Of a stretch of DNA of 64,000 nucleotides, positions 47,159 to 55,719 are shown one piece after another. The DNA is from Longimicrobium sp. GTDB lineage: Bacteria > Gemmatimonadota > Gemmatimonadetes > Longimicrobiales > Longimicrobiaceae. The translations under genes were made by a program, and so were the position numbers. How positions within the stretch are numbered: the first letter of the stretch is position 1; every line of letters starts with the position of its first letter. The notes under the pieces are model-generated. The model saw only the letters and a list, made by a program, of their open reading frames with translations. It ran no database searches and was not told where the DNA came from. Location of the stretch: assembly GCA_036387335.1 (NCBI GenBank), contig DASVTZ010000026.1:1-64000 (forward strand), given 5' to 3'.

Positions 47159-48854
47159 TCGCCTGCGCCGCCATGCGGTCTCGCGCGGTGCGGCGGTTCG
47201 TGGGGATGCTCCAGAAGATCACGTCCTCCCACCACTCCGGGCCGCGGAACTTCACGTTGGAGAAGCGCGCGCTGACGCCGTAGAACTCGGGGTCGAGGAA
47301 GATGGGCGCGTAGACGGCGTCGTCGATGGCCGTCTGCTCCAGCGTGCGCCACATGGCGCGGGCGCGGGTCGTGTCCGCCTCCACGAGGAGGGAGTCGATC
47401 AGGGCGTCGACCTTTGGGTTCTTGTAGCCGGCGAAGTTGGCGCCGCCCGGCGGGATGGAGCGCGAGTGCCAGATGGCTTCCGCGTTGGGCGCCATCACGC
47501 CCGGGCCCCATCCCCAGCCCCAGAACGAGCCGGTGAACTGGCGCGCGCGCAGGCGCGAGACCCAGGTGGTGCTCTCCATCGGCTTGAGGACGACGTTGAT
47601 GCCGGCCTGCTTGGCCTGGCTCTGTATCCCCACCAGCATGTCCGGGCGAACCGGGTCGCTGGAGCTGAACTCGATCTCCAGGTTCAGCGGCCTGCCGCCC
47701 TTGTCGCGGATCCCGTCGCGGTTGGTGTCGCGCCAGCCGGCGGCGTCCAGCAGGCGACCCGCGCCCGCTACGTCGTGCGGAATGGTGCGGATGTCTCGCG
47801 CGTGCTCGCGGAGCGCGGGCGGGATCGGCGACAGCGCGGGCTCGCCCTCCTCGCCCAGGAGACCGCGGACGAGCGCGGGACGGTCGAGCGCCATCAGGAA
47901 CGCCTGCCGCACGCGGATGTCGCTCACCGGCTCCTTGTCCACGTTCCACGCGATCCAGCCCGGCCGCACGCGCGGCGTGTGATGCAGCTTCACGGCCTGC
48001 GAGCTCCCCACGCGCCCCTTCTGGTCCGCCGAAACCTTGGTGAGGTCGCCCTCGCCGTTGAGGAGCGAGGTGAGGCGGGCGCTCGGCTCGGGGACGTTGC
48101 GCACGATGATGCGGTCGATCGACGGACGGCCGCCCAGCGCGGTGGTGTTGGCGTTCACCGTCACCTGCCGTCCCTGCTCCCAGCTTCCGAAGCGGTAGAG
48201 CCCGTTGCCCACCGGCTGGCGGCCGAAGGCGTGGAAGCGCATCTGCGCCGGAGCCACGTCCTTGAGGATGTGCTTGGGAACGGGGATCACCTCGAGGAGC
48301 GCGTTGACGGCCGCGGGGCTCATCCTGGAGAGCGTTGCCTCCACCGTCATCGAATCCACCATGCGCACCGACGTGACTCCTTCCACGTCCGGCTTGCGGG
48401 GGGAGCCGACGTTCTCATCCTTTTGGCGCTCGATGGTGAACACCACGTCGTCGGCGGTCACCGGCTTCTCGTCGTGCCACTTGAGGCCGGGGCGCACCTT
48501 CATCACGACCGTGTTCCCGTTGACCTGCCACGACTCCAGAAGGTCGGGAACGTAGTTGCTGAGCGTGCTGTCGCGCCGCGCCAGCGCCCTGAACATCAGG
48601 TGGACGAGGTTGTACGACGGCGACGCGTCGAAGGTGAGCGGGTTGAGGTTGTCCGGCTCGCGGTCCCAGAGGACGATCAGCGTCCCTCCCGGGGGCCCGC
48701 CGCCGAAGGTCTGGTAGCCGCCCGGCGGCGCCTTCTCCACATCGCCGCCGCCGCCGGCATCACCGCCCCCGCCCCCGCACGCCGCGGCACCCAGCGCCGC
48801 GCAGACCGCCAGCGCGCCTGCTCCGCGCGCCGCCCACCGATGCAGAAGCCTCAT
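47154..48854 (-). CDS. ABC transporter substrate-binding lipoprotein, peptide/nickel (SBP family 5)
   Basis: The 566-residue product has a lipoprotein signal with Cys26 (AALGAAACGGGGG) and a Gly-rich linker. DREPDNLNPLTFDASPSYNL and KWHDEKPVTADDVVFTIERQ are the family's conserved N-lobe blocks; SDIRVRQAFLMALDRPALVR the C-lobe block. It binds oligopeptides or similar ligands for an ABC importer, but no permease or ATPase gene is adjacent. The stop lies inside a heptamer repeat element. Confidence 0.9.
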   Translation of the reverse strand: MRLLHRWAARGAGALAVCAALGAAACGGGGGDAGGGGDVEKAPPGGYQTFGGGPPGGTLIVLWDREPDNLNPLTFDASPSYNLVHLMFRALARRDSTLSNYVPDLLESWQVNGNTVVMKVRPGLKWHDEKPVTADDVVFTIERQKDENVGSPRKPDVEGVTSVRMVDSMTVEATLSRMSPAAVNALLEVIPVPKHILKDVAPAQMRFHAFGRQPVGNGLYRFGSWEQGRQVTVNANTTALGGRPSIDRIIVRNVPEPSARLTSLLNGEGDLTKVSADQKGRVGSSQAVKLHHTPRVRPGWIAWNVDKEPVSDIRVRQAFLMALDRPALVRGLLGEEGEPALSPIPPALREHARDIRTIPHDVAGAGRLLDAAGWRDTNRDGIRDKGGRPLNLEIEFSSSDPVRPDMLVGIQSQAKQAGINVVLKPMESTTWVSRLRARQFTGSFWGWGWGPGVMAPNAEAIWHSRSIPPGGANFAGYKNPKVDALIDSLLVEADTTRARAMWRTLEQTAIDDAVYAPIFLDPEFYGVSARFSNVKFRGPEWWEDVIFWSIPTNRRTARDRMAAQAK

Positions 48855-48913
48855 CTGCCCGCCTTTCAGAAAGGGGTTGTTCGTCGCACGCGATCGCCGG
48901 GTGCGGCGCAGGA

Positions 48914-49013
48914 AAAGTGCCTAGTGCTAAGTGCCTAGTGCCTAGTGCTAAGTGCTAAGTGCTAAGTGCTGAACTGCAATCCCAGCACTCAGGACTTAGG
49001 ACTTAGGACTTTT
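48914..49013. repeat. inverted heptamer-array element, AAGTGCY family
   Basis: About eight left units (aagtgcc-tagtgct-aagtgcc-tagtgcc...), centre gaactgcaatccc, right units agcact-caggactt-aggactt-aggactt. It shares arms and centre with 41075-41152 and begins two bases after the stop of the Eis-like gene. Confidence 0.9.
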
Positions 49014-49015
49014 GT

Positions 49016-50266
49016 TCAAAACTTGTCGAACGTCCACGGCTTCGGCACGCCCCACGCGTGGTCCAGCGCCTTGGTCAGCTCCGGGCGGTCGATGGTGGCG
49101 AGGCCGCCGGCGATCGCCTGCCAGGGGGCGAGCGCGCCGATGAAGATGCGCGACAGCGTGTCCATGGGCAGCGTAAAGGTGGCGTCCACGGCGCCGCCGC
49201 GGAACGGCTCCACGTCCATGCGGCCACCCTCCATCCGCACCCGCCACGGGCCGCGGTTCTCCGCCACCTGGCCGTCGTTCACCTCCAGCCGCAGCGTCAT
49301 GTCCTCCTCGGGCTGAAGCGAGCGCATCCCCAGCGCCTCGGGAACGTCCAGGACGCGGAACATGGGGCCGCGGAGGAGGGTCGCGGAGGGGAACCAGAGG
49401 CCCCACCCCGGGTTGCTCAGCAGCGGCAGGCGCGGCTCGCTGATGCGGTCGCCGAAGCCCTCTTCGGGGTGCGCGCGGTAGACGATCTCGCGCCACTGGT
49501 CGCCCAGCGACGACATCCAGGCGTAGAGGCCGCGCTGGGCGCCCAGGGTCAGCCAGACGCGCTCCTCCACCTCCAGGAAGCGCTTGTCGATGGGAAGGTC
49601 GGCGCGGTAGCGGACGATGGCGTATCCCTCCGCCTCGCCGCTCTCGCCCCAGTAGACGACGGCCGCCTGGTCCTCGCCCCCCCACGTATTGCGCCAGGAG
49701 CGCACGGTGCGGTCGAGCTGGCCGCTCTGCAGCCGCTGGGCGGCCTGGGCGTAGACGGCGCGCATGGCGGCCTCGTCCTCGGGCGCGTCCACCAGGCGCA
49801 CCCGCATCCGCTCCGCCTTGTCGTCGGGCAGGAGGCCGGGGGCGAGCTGGTACTGGTGCGCCTCGCCGGCCAGCCCGTAGCCGAGCTGCTCGTAGAACGA
49901 CGCGCGGAAGGGGTAGAGCGCCGAGCCCACGTCGCCGCGCTCGCGGGCGTGGTCGAAGCCGGCGGTCAGCATGCGCCCCGCCAGCCCCCGCCGCCGGTGC
50001 GTGGGCGCGATGGCGACGGACGCGAGCCCCATCACCGGCATGGCGACCCCCGCGATCCACTGCCGCAGCCAGAGGAGCTGGCAGGCGCCGATGAGGCGGC
50101 CGTGCTCCTCGGCCACCCACAACGATTCCAGCCCACCATGCGGGCCGCTGACCAGCCATTCCTCCCACCAGTGATGGGTGCGGGTGGTGGACGGAAAGCT
50201 GTGCGCCTCCAGCCGGGCCACCTCGGGCACCTCGTCCGGCCGCGCCGGGCGGAACGTCTCGCTCAC
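49016..50266 (-). CDS. Eis-like GNAT N-acetyltransferase with SCP2-like domain
   Basis: GTG 50266 with an overlapping GGAGGGG site is chosen; the frame continues upstream but is Arg/Gly-rich. The 416-residue protein has an N-terminal GNAT domain (VMGLASVAIAPTHRRRGLAG, the acetyl-CoA loop R/Q-x-x-G-x-G/A), a second GNAT-like domain, and a C-terminal sterol-carrier-like domain (MTLRLEVNDGQVAENRGPWR; LATIDRPELTKALDHAWGVP). This is the three-domain Eis layout; relatives acetylate aminoglycosides or protein lysines. The natural substrate here is unknown. Confidence 0.85.
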   Translation of the reverse strand: MSETFRPARPDEVPEVARLEAHSFPSTTRTHHWWEEWLVSGPHGGLESLWVAEEHGRLIGACQLLWLRQWIAGVAMPVMGLASVAIAPTHRRRGLAGRMLTAGFDHARERGDVGSALYPFRASFYEQLGYGLAGEAHQYQLAPGLLPDDKAERMRVRLVDAPEDEAAMRAVYAQAAQRLQSGQLDRTVRSWRNTWGGEDQAAVVYWGESGEAEGYAIVRYRADLPIDKRFLEVEERVWLTLGAQRGLYAWMSSLGDQWREIVYRAHPEEGFGDRISEPRLPLLSNPGWGLWFPSATLLRGPMFRVLDVPEALGMRSLQPEEDMTLRLEVNDGQVAENRGPWRVRMEGGRMDVEPFRGGAVDATFTLPMDTLSRIFIGALAPWQAIAGGLATIDRPELTKALDHAWGVPKPWTFDKF

Positions 50267-50416
50267 CCCTCCCCCTCCCCTTTCGGTGCTTGGCCGCGCC
50301 GGTGTGGCGCGCCTTTCGCAGCGATGCCCCTCACTCGCCGCGCCCGCGGGTGCGGCAATGCGGGTACCGTGCCGCGCGCCCAAACGGGCGGCGGATCGCT
50401 CAACTTACGGACGGCC

Positions 50417-51811
50417 ATGACGCATCGCCAAGCCCCGATCTCCATCCCCTTCGCCGCCCTCGTGGCCACGCTGCTGTCCATGGGCGCCTGCCGCACCGGC
50501 TCGCCCCCGGAGACCGCCGCCGGCTCCGCAGACTCCGTGGCGCGCCCCGCCGCCACCGCATCGGCCGACCGCCCGCAGCAGGCGCCCAGCAGGAGCAGCG
50601 CGGTGATCCCCGGAATCGAGATCCTCCTGCGCGACTCGATGCACTTGATCAGAGGCAAGCGGGTGGGCCTCATCACCAACCAGAGCGCCGTCACCCGCTC
50701 CGGCGAGCTGGGGGCGGACCTCCTCGCGCGCACACCGGGCGTGCAGCTGGTGGCCCTCTTCGGTCCGGAGCACGGCATCCGCGGCAACCTGGAGGCCGGC
50801 GCCACCTTCGTGGGCGGCCGCGACACCAAGACCGGGGTCGTGGTCTACTCGCTGTACGACCGCACCCAGCGCCCCACCGCCGAGGAGCTGGCGAACGTGG
50901 ACGTGCTGGTCTTCGACATCCAGGACATCGGCGCGCGCGTCTACACCTTCGTCTGGACGATGGCGATGGCGATGGAGGAGGCTGCGAAGAAGGGGATCCC
51001 CTTCATCGTACTCGACCGGCCCAACCCCATCACGGACATGCAGGACGGCCCGGTGATGGACCTGGAGGTGAAGACGGTGACGCAGGTGATCACCGGCTAC
51101 TACAGCGTCCCGCTTCGCCACGGGATGACGGCCGGCGAGATCGCGCGCTACTACAACGAGGACGCGAAGATCGGCGCCGACCTGCACGTGGTGCCGGTGG
51201 AGGGGTGGAACCCGAGCACCTGGTTCGAGCAGACGGGGCTCCGCTTCATCCCGCCGAGCCCCAACATCCGCTCCGTGACTTCGGCGCTGAACTTCACCGG
51301 GCTGGTGCTGGCCGAGGCGACCAACGTGCACGTGGGGCGCGGCACCGAGGCGCCCTTCAATTACATCGGCGCCCCCTGGCTGGACGCCAACCGCCTGCTC
51401 GCGGCGGTCGCCAAGTACAACCTTCCGGGCGTGCGGCTGACCCCCACGCAGATCACCCCCACCACCAACCCCGCGGTGGACACGGACTACAAGGGGCAGA
51501 CCTTCACCACGCTGCGCCTGGAGGTGACGGACCGCAACACCTACCGGCCGGCGTACACGACGCTGGTGCTGCTGAGCGAGGCCAAGAAGCAGAACCCGGC
51601 GCAGTTCAAGATCGAGAATGCGGGCTTCACGCAGATGATCGGCTCGCACTGGGCGCGCGCCGCCTTCGACCGCGGCGAGGACCCGCGCGTGATCGACGAG
51701 CGCTGGCGCCGCGAGCTGGCCGAATGGAACCGCACCAAGCGCGAGCGCTACCGCATCTATCCGCGGACGGGGGGAAGCGCCGCCACCGGGGGAACCACCA
51801 CCGGGGGGTGA
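50417..51811 (+). CDS. DUF1343 lipoprotein, NamZ-like exo-beta-N-acetylmuramidase
   Basis: The 464-residue product has a lipoprotein signal (LVATLLSMGACRTG) and a DUF1343 domain: GKRVGLITNQSAVTRSGELG, ALFGPEHGIRGNLEAGATFV, DVLVFDIQDIGARVYTFVWT and LDRPNPI. NamZ of B. subtilis, of this family, releases N-acetylmuramic acid from peptidoglycan fragments, so a cell-wall recycling role is likely. Divergent from the Eis-like gene. The protein ends in a Gly/Thr-rich tail. Confidence 0.85.
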   Translation: MTHRQAPISIPFAALVATLLSMGACRTGSPPETAAGSADSVARPAATASADRPQQAPSRSSAVIPGIEILLRDSMHLIRGKRVGLITNQSAVTRSGELGADLLARTPGVQLVALFGPEHGIRGNLEAGATFVGGRDTKTGVVVYSLYDRTQRPTAEELANVDVLVFDIQDIGARVYTFVWTMAMAMEEAAKKGIPFIVLDRPNPITDMQDGPVMDLEVKTVTQVITGYYSVPLRHGMTAGEIARYYNEDAKIGADLHVVPVEGWNPSTWFEQTGLRFIPPSPNIRSVTSALNFTGLVLAEATNVHVGRGTEAPFNYIGAPWLDANRLLAAVAKYNLPGVRLTPTQITPTTNPAVDTDYKGQTFTTLRLEVTDRNTYRPAYTTLVLLSEAKKQNPAQFKIENAGFTQMIGSHWARAAFDRGEDPRVIDERWRRELAEWNRTKRERYRIYPRTGGSAATGGTTTGG

Positions 51812-51834
51812 GGGTTAGGCCCGGCCGAGCCCGG

Positions 51835-52040
51835 CGGTTGAAACCGCTGCAACAACCGCGGGAAGCCTGCCGTCGCAGGCTTGTGGGCGGCGGGCGCCGG
51901 GGGCGCGTCGCCGGGGGATGAATCCCCCGGCTGAAACCACGCGAAGACCGCTGAAGCGGTCTCGGGTGCCGCGGCGGCGGTGAGCGCCCATCCCGAACGA
52001 GCACCCCCTCCCCCAAGGCGGTTTTTGGGGGAGGGGGATG
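51835..52040. repeat. cluster of short hairpins after the DUF1343 gene
   Basis: Five stem-loops in 200 bases: GCGGTT/AACCGC (51835), AAGCCTGC/GCAGGCTT (51863-51882), GCCGGGGGAT/ATCCCCCGGC (51910-51931), AGACCGCT/AGCGGTCT (51945-51962) and CCCTCCCCCAA.../TTGGGGGAGGG (about 52007-52037). The last has a relative at 57704-57740. They look like dispersed palindromic elements and one may terminate transcription of convergent genes. Confidence 0.7.
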
Positions 52041-52070
52041 CGTCGCGGAGCGACGCTGGGGGTGGGGCCC

Positions 52071-53582
52071 TTACCGATCCTCCCCCAGCCCCGGCGCCTC
52101 GGCGCGGCGCAGGCCCAGCACCAGCTCGCCCACCCACTTCTCCACGCCGCGCGCGTCCTCGTCGTTCAGGAAGCCCGTCTCGTCGTTGACGCCGTCGATG
52201 GCTTCGCCGCCGCTGCGCTCCACGACCTTGGCGACCACGGAGCGCCAGTTCGCTTTCTGGGCGAGGAAGCCGGCGGTGCGCATGGCCACCATGTCCAGCA
52301 GGTTGGAGGCGCGGGTGAAGGAGCGGATCTCGAAGCGGATGATCCCCCCCTCGCGCTCTTCCACCAGGAAGCGGATGGCGCCGCTGAGCGGGTGCCCCTC
52401 CACCGTGAGCAGCGTGATGACGCGGTTGCGCGCCTCCGCCACCCGCACCTGGATGTGCCCGCGCATGGGGAGTGCCAGCGTCAGCGTCTCGCCTTCGTCC
52501 AGGATCAGCGGCGAGCCCGGCTCCACGCCCACCTTCACCAGCCCCTCGGGCGGCAGGGTGTAGAACTCGCGGCGCAGCAGGTCGAAGATCTCGTCCGCGC
52601 TCATGCGCGAGCCGCGGATGTCCGCCCAGTAGCTCTGCCGCTCCAGCTTCCCCGTGCCATCCGACGGGAGGGCTTCCGGCAGGGCGTCCACCAGCTTCCG
52701 CAGCCCCGCGTCCAGCCCCAGCGGCTGCACGCCAAAGGTGTCCGTGAGCGCGTTGGGCGCGCCGGGGGGGATCAGGTTGCCCTCGATGAGCATGGTGACC
52801 TGGTCTTCCTTGATGGGAAGCTCGATGCCCACCGTCTCCGCCGCGCGCGCGCCCAGCTTCGTGAGGAGCTCCGGGACGGGGACGTGCACCGGGTGCATGT
52901 CCGTGAGCGCCTCCAGCCGCTCCAGGATCTCGCGCGTGTTGGTGACCTCGGGGCCGGCCAGGTCCAGCGCCTGGTGCACCGGCTCGGGGTTGATGACGGC
53001 GCGGGCCAGCGCCTCGCCCAGGTCCTCGTGCCACACCGGCTGAAAGGGGTGGTCGCCCATCCCCACCAGCGGGATGGCGGGCATGGTGCGCACCATCTTG
53101 AGGAGCGTGGAGATGACCTCGTCGCCCGGGCCGTAGACGTTCCCGGGGCGCACGATCAGCCACCCCGGCGGGTCCTCCTCCCGCACCGCCGCCTCGCCCG
53201 CGAGCTTGGAGCGGTGGTAGTCCGACTCTCCGCCGTTCGCCCCCAGCGACGACACGTAGACGAAGCGCCGCACGCCGGCCCGCTTCGCCTCGCGCGCCAT
53301 GCGCCGCGTGCCGTCCACGTTGACGGCCTGAAAGGTGACCTCGGGCGGGCTCTCGGCCACGATCCCCACCACGTGCAGCACCGCGTCGCATCCCTCGGCG
53401 GCGCCGCGAACGCCCTCGTCGGTGCTGACGTCGCCGGTGTGGGGCTCCACGCCCTCGGGCCACTGGCGCGCATCGTCCTCCGCATGGCGCGAGAGGAGCC
53501 GCACCCGGTGTCCCGCGGCCAGCAGCCGGTCCACCGAAGCCTTCCCGACGACCCCCGTTCCCCCCGTAACCAGCACTTTCAT
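52071..53582 (-). CDS. NAD(P)-binding epimerase with C-terminal SRPBCC/DUF-type domain
   Basis: The 503-residue protein starts MKVLVTGGTGVVGKASVDRL, a Rossmann G-x-x-G-x-x-G motif, and continues as an NDUFA9-like short-chain-type domain (YVSSLGANGGESDYHRSKLA; VRPGNVYGPGDEVIS). From about residue 330 a second domain (FYTLPPEGLVKVGVEPGSPL; EEREGGIIRFEIRSFTRASN) resembles DUF1990-like folds. Such fusions are found in actinobacterial and related proteins of uncertain substrate. ATG 53582 is used because the motif is at the N-terminus. Confidence 0.8.
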   Translation of the reverse strand: MKVLVTGGTGVVGKASVDRLLAAGHRVRLLSRHAEDDARQWPEGVEPHTGDVSTDEGVRGAAEGCDAVLHVVGIVAESPPEVTFQAVNVDGTRRMAREAKRAGVRRFVYVSSLGANGGESDYHRSKLAGEAAVREEDPPGWLIVRPGNVYGPGDEVISTLLKMVRTMPAIPLVGMGDHPFQPVWHEDLGEALARAVINPEPVHQALDLAGPEVTNTREILERLEALTDMHPVHVPVPELLTKLGARAAETVGIELPIKEDQVTMLIEGNLIPPGAPNALTDTFGVQPLGLDAGLRKLVDALPEALPSDGTGKLERQSYWADIRGSRMSADEIFDLLRREFYTLPPEGLVKVGVEPGSPLILDEGETLTLALPMRGHIQVRVAEARNRVITLLTVEGHPLSGAIRFLVEEREGGIIRFEIRSFTRASNLLDMVAMRTAGFLAQKANWRSVVAKVVERSGGEAIDGVNDETGFLNDEDARGVEKWVGELVLGLRRAEAPGLGEDR

Positions 53583-53840
53583 CCGCCCCCTCCCGCTGTA
53601 AGGTTTGGGGGGCCGCGCTCGCATTTCAGGTGCCAACATCAGTTCCGGCACTGGCACTAGAGCGCGCGAGAGTGCATACTGTACACACCCTGTGCTAAAA
53701 AGCTGCCATCCGCCTGGCCGCCCCCGGTGCTTCAGGGGAGCTCACACGCTCCCGCCGCGCCACCGCGCGGGCAGGATACCACGGTCTGATCCCTTCTAGC
53801 ACGACACCCCCCCACCTCCTGGCACGCGGAGCCCCAGTCG

Positions 53841-55190
53841 ATGACCGATTCGTCCCCTCCTCCACGCCCTGCTCGCAAGCCGCGGCGCCGCTGGCGCTGG
53901 CACGTTCCTCCCGCGCTGATGCACGGCCCCGAGCAGCTGGAAGGCGGTGAGATACTGACGGAGATGGAGGGCGCGCAGGCGCTGGTGATGTTCCAGCTGG
54001 CGCGCGACGTGTCGCTGTGGGGGAGCGCCGATCCGGACGAGCGCCGCCCCGATCCGGACGCCACCGGCCCCCAGGGCCACAGCGCGGACCGCGCCGACTT
54101 CTTCACCGCCGACGCGTACTCCCGGCTCGTCGCGCAGCTCGAGGCGGCCGGCTTCGAATCCGCGGTGGAGGCGCCGCTGCGCGCCGCCGCCGAGGTGCTG
54201 CGCGCGCCGGGCGAGGTGACGCGGGCGCAGCTGACCGCCGCCTGCCTTGACGTGTCGAAGTGGGCGGACGAGCGGGAGATGCCGGGAACGGCGCTCGCCT
54301 GGGCGCAGGCCGGGGCCATCGCTTCTCCCCGCGACGCGGCCATGGGATTCCGCGTGGGGCTCCTGGCCCGCAGGCGGGCGGAGTATCCCAGGGCCGAGAG
54401 CTGGTTCCGCCGGGTGATCGGGCTGGGGAGGCAGGCGAAGGATTGGGAGTCGTATTCGCGTGCGTTCCTGGGACTGGCGAACCTCTACATCCAGCGCGGC
54501 AACTACCCCGCGGCGCGGCGCTTCCTGATCCGCGGGCTCCGCGCGGCGCGAAGGCACGGCCTGCGGGAGCTTCAGGCGAGCGCATACCATGATCTCTTCG
54601 CGATCGCCGTACAGACCGACCAGTTCGGCGAGGCCAACGACCTGGCCCGCCTCGCCTTCCGCGCCTACGGTCCCCGGCACCCCCGCCTCCCCGTCCTGGC
54701 CAGCGACATCGGCCTGCTCTGGCTCCTCCGCGGCGAGTTCGCGCCGGCGCTCGACGTGCTGCGCGCCGCGCATCCGCACATCTCCCACCCGTGCGAGCAG
54801 CTGCTGAGCTGGGGCAACATCGCGCGGGCATCGGGGGGCGCCGGGGACCGGGCGGTCTACGACGAAGCGTGGGACAACATCTGGAGCTATGCGGGGGATT
54901 GGCACAACCGCGAGAACGCACCGTGGGCGCTCATGGATGCGGCGCGGGGCGCCACCAGCCTGGGCGATTGGACGAGAGCCGAGCGCGCCGCGTCGACCGC
55001 GCGGGAGATCGCGGTGCGTCGCAAGGAGGCGCACGTGCTGGCCGAGGCGGAGTCGGTGCTCGACTCCGTCACGCGCAGGCTCCAGTTCTCCGCAACGGCA
55101 CCGTCGTCGTCGTCGGAGGATGATGCACTGGTGCAAGGGCTGGCCTCGGACCTCACCCGTTACCTGCGCGGGAAAACGGCCGCGGAGTAG
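53841..55190 (+). CDS. hypothetical protein with TPR-like repeats
   Basis: The 449-residue protein begins MTDSSPPPRPARKPRRRWRW and has an N-terminal region of about 140 residues without known domain, followed by alpha-helical repeats (RAESWFRRVIGLGRQAKDWE; SYSRAFLGLANLYIQRGNYP; RAERAASTAREIAVRRKEAH) in TPR style. It lacks a signal peptide. It may be a scaffold or regulatory protein. No neighbour supports a function. Confidence 0.65.
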   Translation: MTDSSPPPRPARKPRRRWRWHVPPALMHGPEQLEGGEILTEMEGAQALVMFQLARDVSLWGSADPDERRPDPDATGPQGHSADRADFFTADAYSRLVAQLEAAGFESAVEAPLRAAAEVLRAPGEVTRAQLTAACLDVSKWADEREMPGTALAWAQAGAIASPRDAAMGFRVGLLARRRAEYPRAESWFRRVIGLGRQAKDWESYSRAFLGLANLYIQRGNYPAARRFLIRGLRAARRHGLRELQASAYHDLFAIAVQTDQFGEANDLARLAFRAYGPRHPRLPVLASDIGLLWLLRGEFAPALDVLRAAHPHISHPCEQLLSWGNIARASGGAGDRAVYDEAWDNIWSYAGDWHNRENAPWALMDAARGATSLGDWTRAERAASTAREIAVRRKEAHVLAEAESVLDSVTRRLQFSATAPSSSSEDDALVQGLASDLTRYLRGKTAAE

Positions 55191-55212
55191 TCTCCGCGGC
55201 CGCTCATATGCC

Positions 55213-55413
55213 TCAGTTGCCGCTTCCCTTCACCCCTCCGCCGATCCCGGTGGTGTCCGTCGGCGGGGGGGTCGGGGGCGGGGGCGGCGGCGGATTGTCT
55301 TCGTGGCGGCTCGTCGTGGGAGGCGCGACGTCGCCGGAGGTGGGGGTGCGTTCGCAGGCGGCAAGGAGGAGGGACAGCGAGGCGAAAGCGGGGATGATGC
55401 GGGCAAACTTCAT
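55213..55413 (-). CDS. small proline-rich lipoprotein
   Basis: From ATG 55413 (GGAG eight bases upstream) the 66-residue product has a lipoprotein signal (MKFARIIPAFASLSLLLAAC), then a Pro-run and a Gly-rich end (PPPPPPPTPPPTDTTGIGGG). No domain is recognised. An in-frame ATG at 55461 is also possible. Confidence 0.6.
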   Translation of the reverse strand: MKFARIIPAFASLSLLLAACERTPTSGDVAPPTTSRHEDNPPPPPPPTPPPTDTTGIGGGVKGSGN

Positions 55414-55719
55414 CTGAAAGCTCCGTAGAAGCTGGTTTTCGTTGTCGTCCGTTGTGGACATCCCAACGTTACCGGAGCCGAGACCCCAGCTACCACGCCT
55501 CTCCCGACCGGAATCGCTCCCTTATCGCCATTCTTTGTGAGGCTTTGTTCGCAGGAATATACCGGCACCTGGCGCAATAGGAGCGGTAGCTGGAACGTTC
55601 CTGCGCATGAGGGTGGGGTGTTGCGTGAGCACGGCTCAGCCGTAGCTTTGATTTTGCCGCGTTCCGGCCCTGTTCGAATCGCGGCGCGACTTCCCTACCC
55701 CGCAACCAGGATCCGTGTG

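Noticed and set aside
48914-49013. Tandem repeats as a possible CRISPR array
   Set aside because: Units are 7 bases with no unique spacers, arms are inverted, and no cas gene is present.
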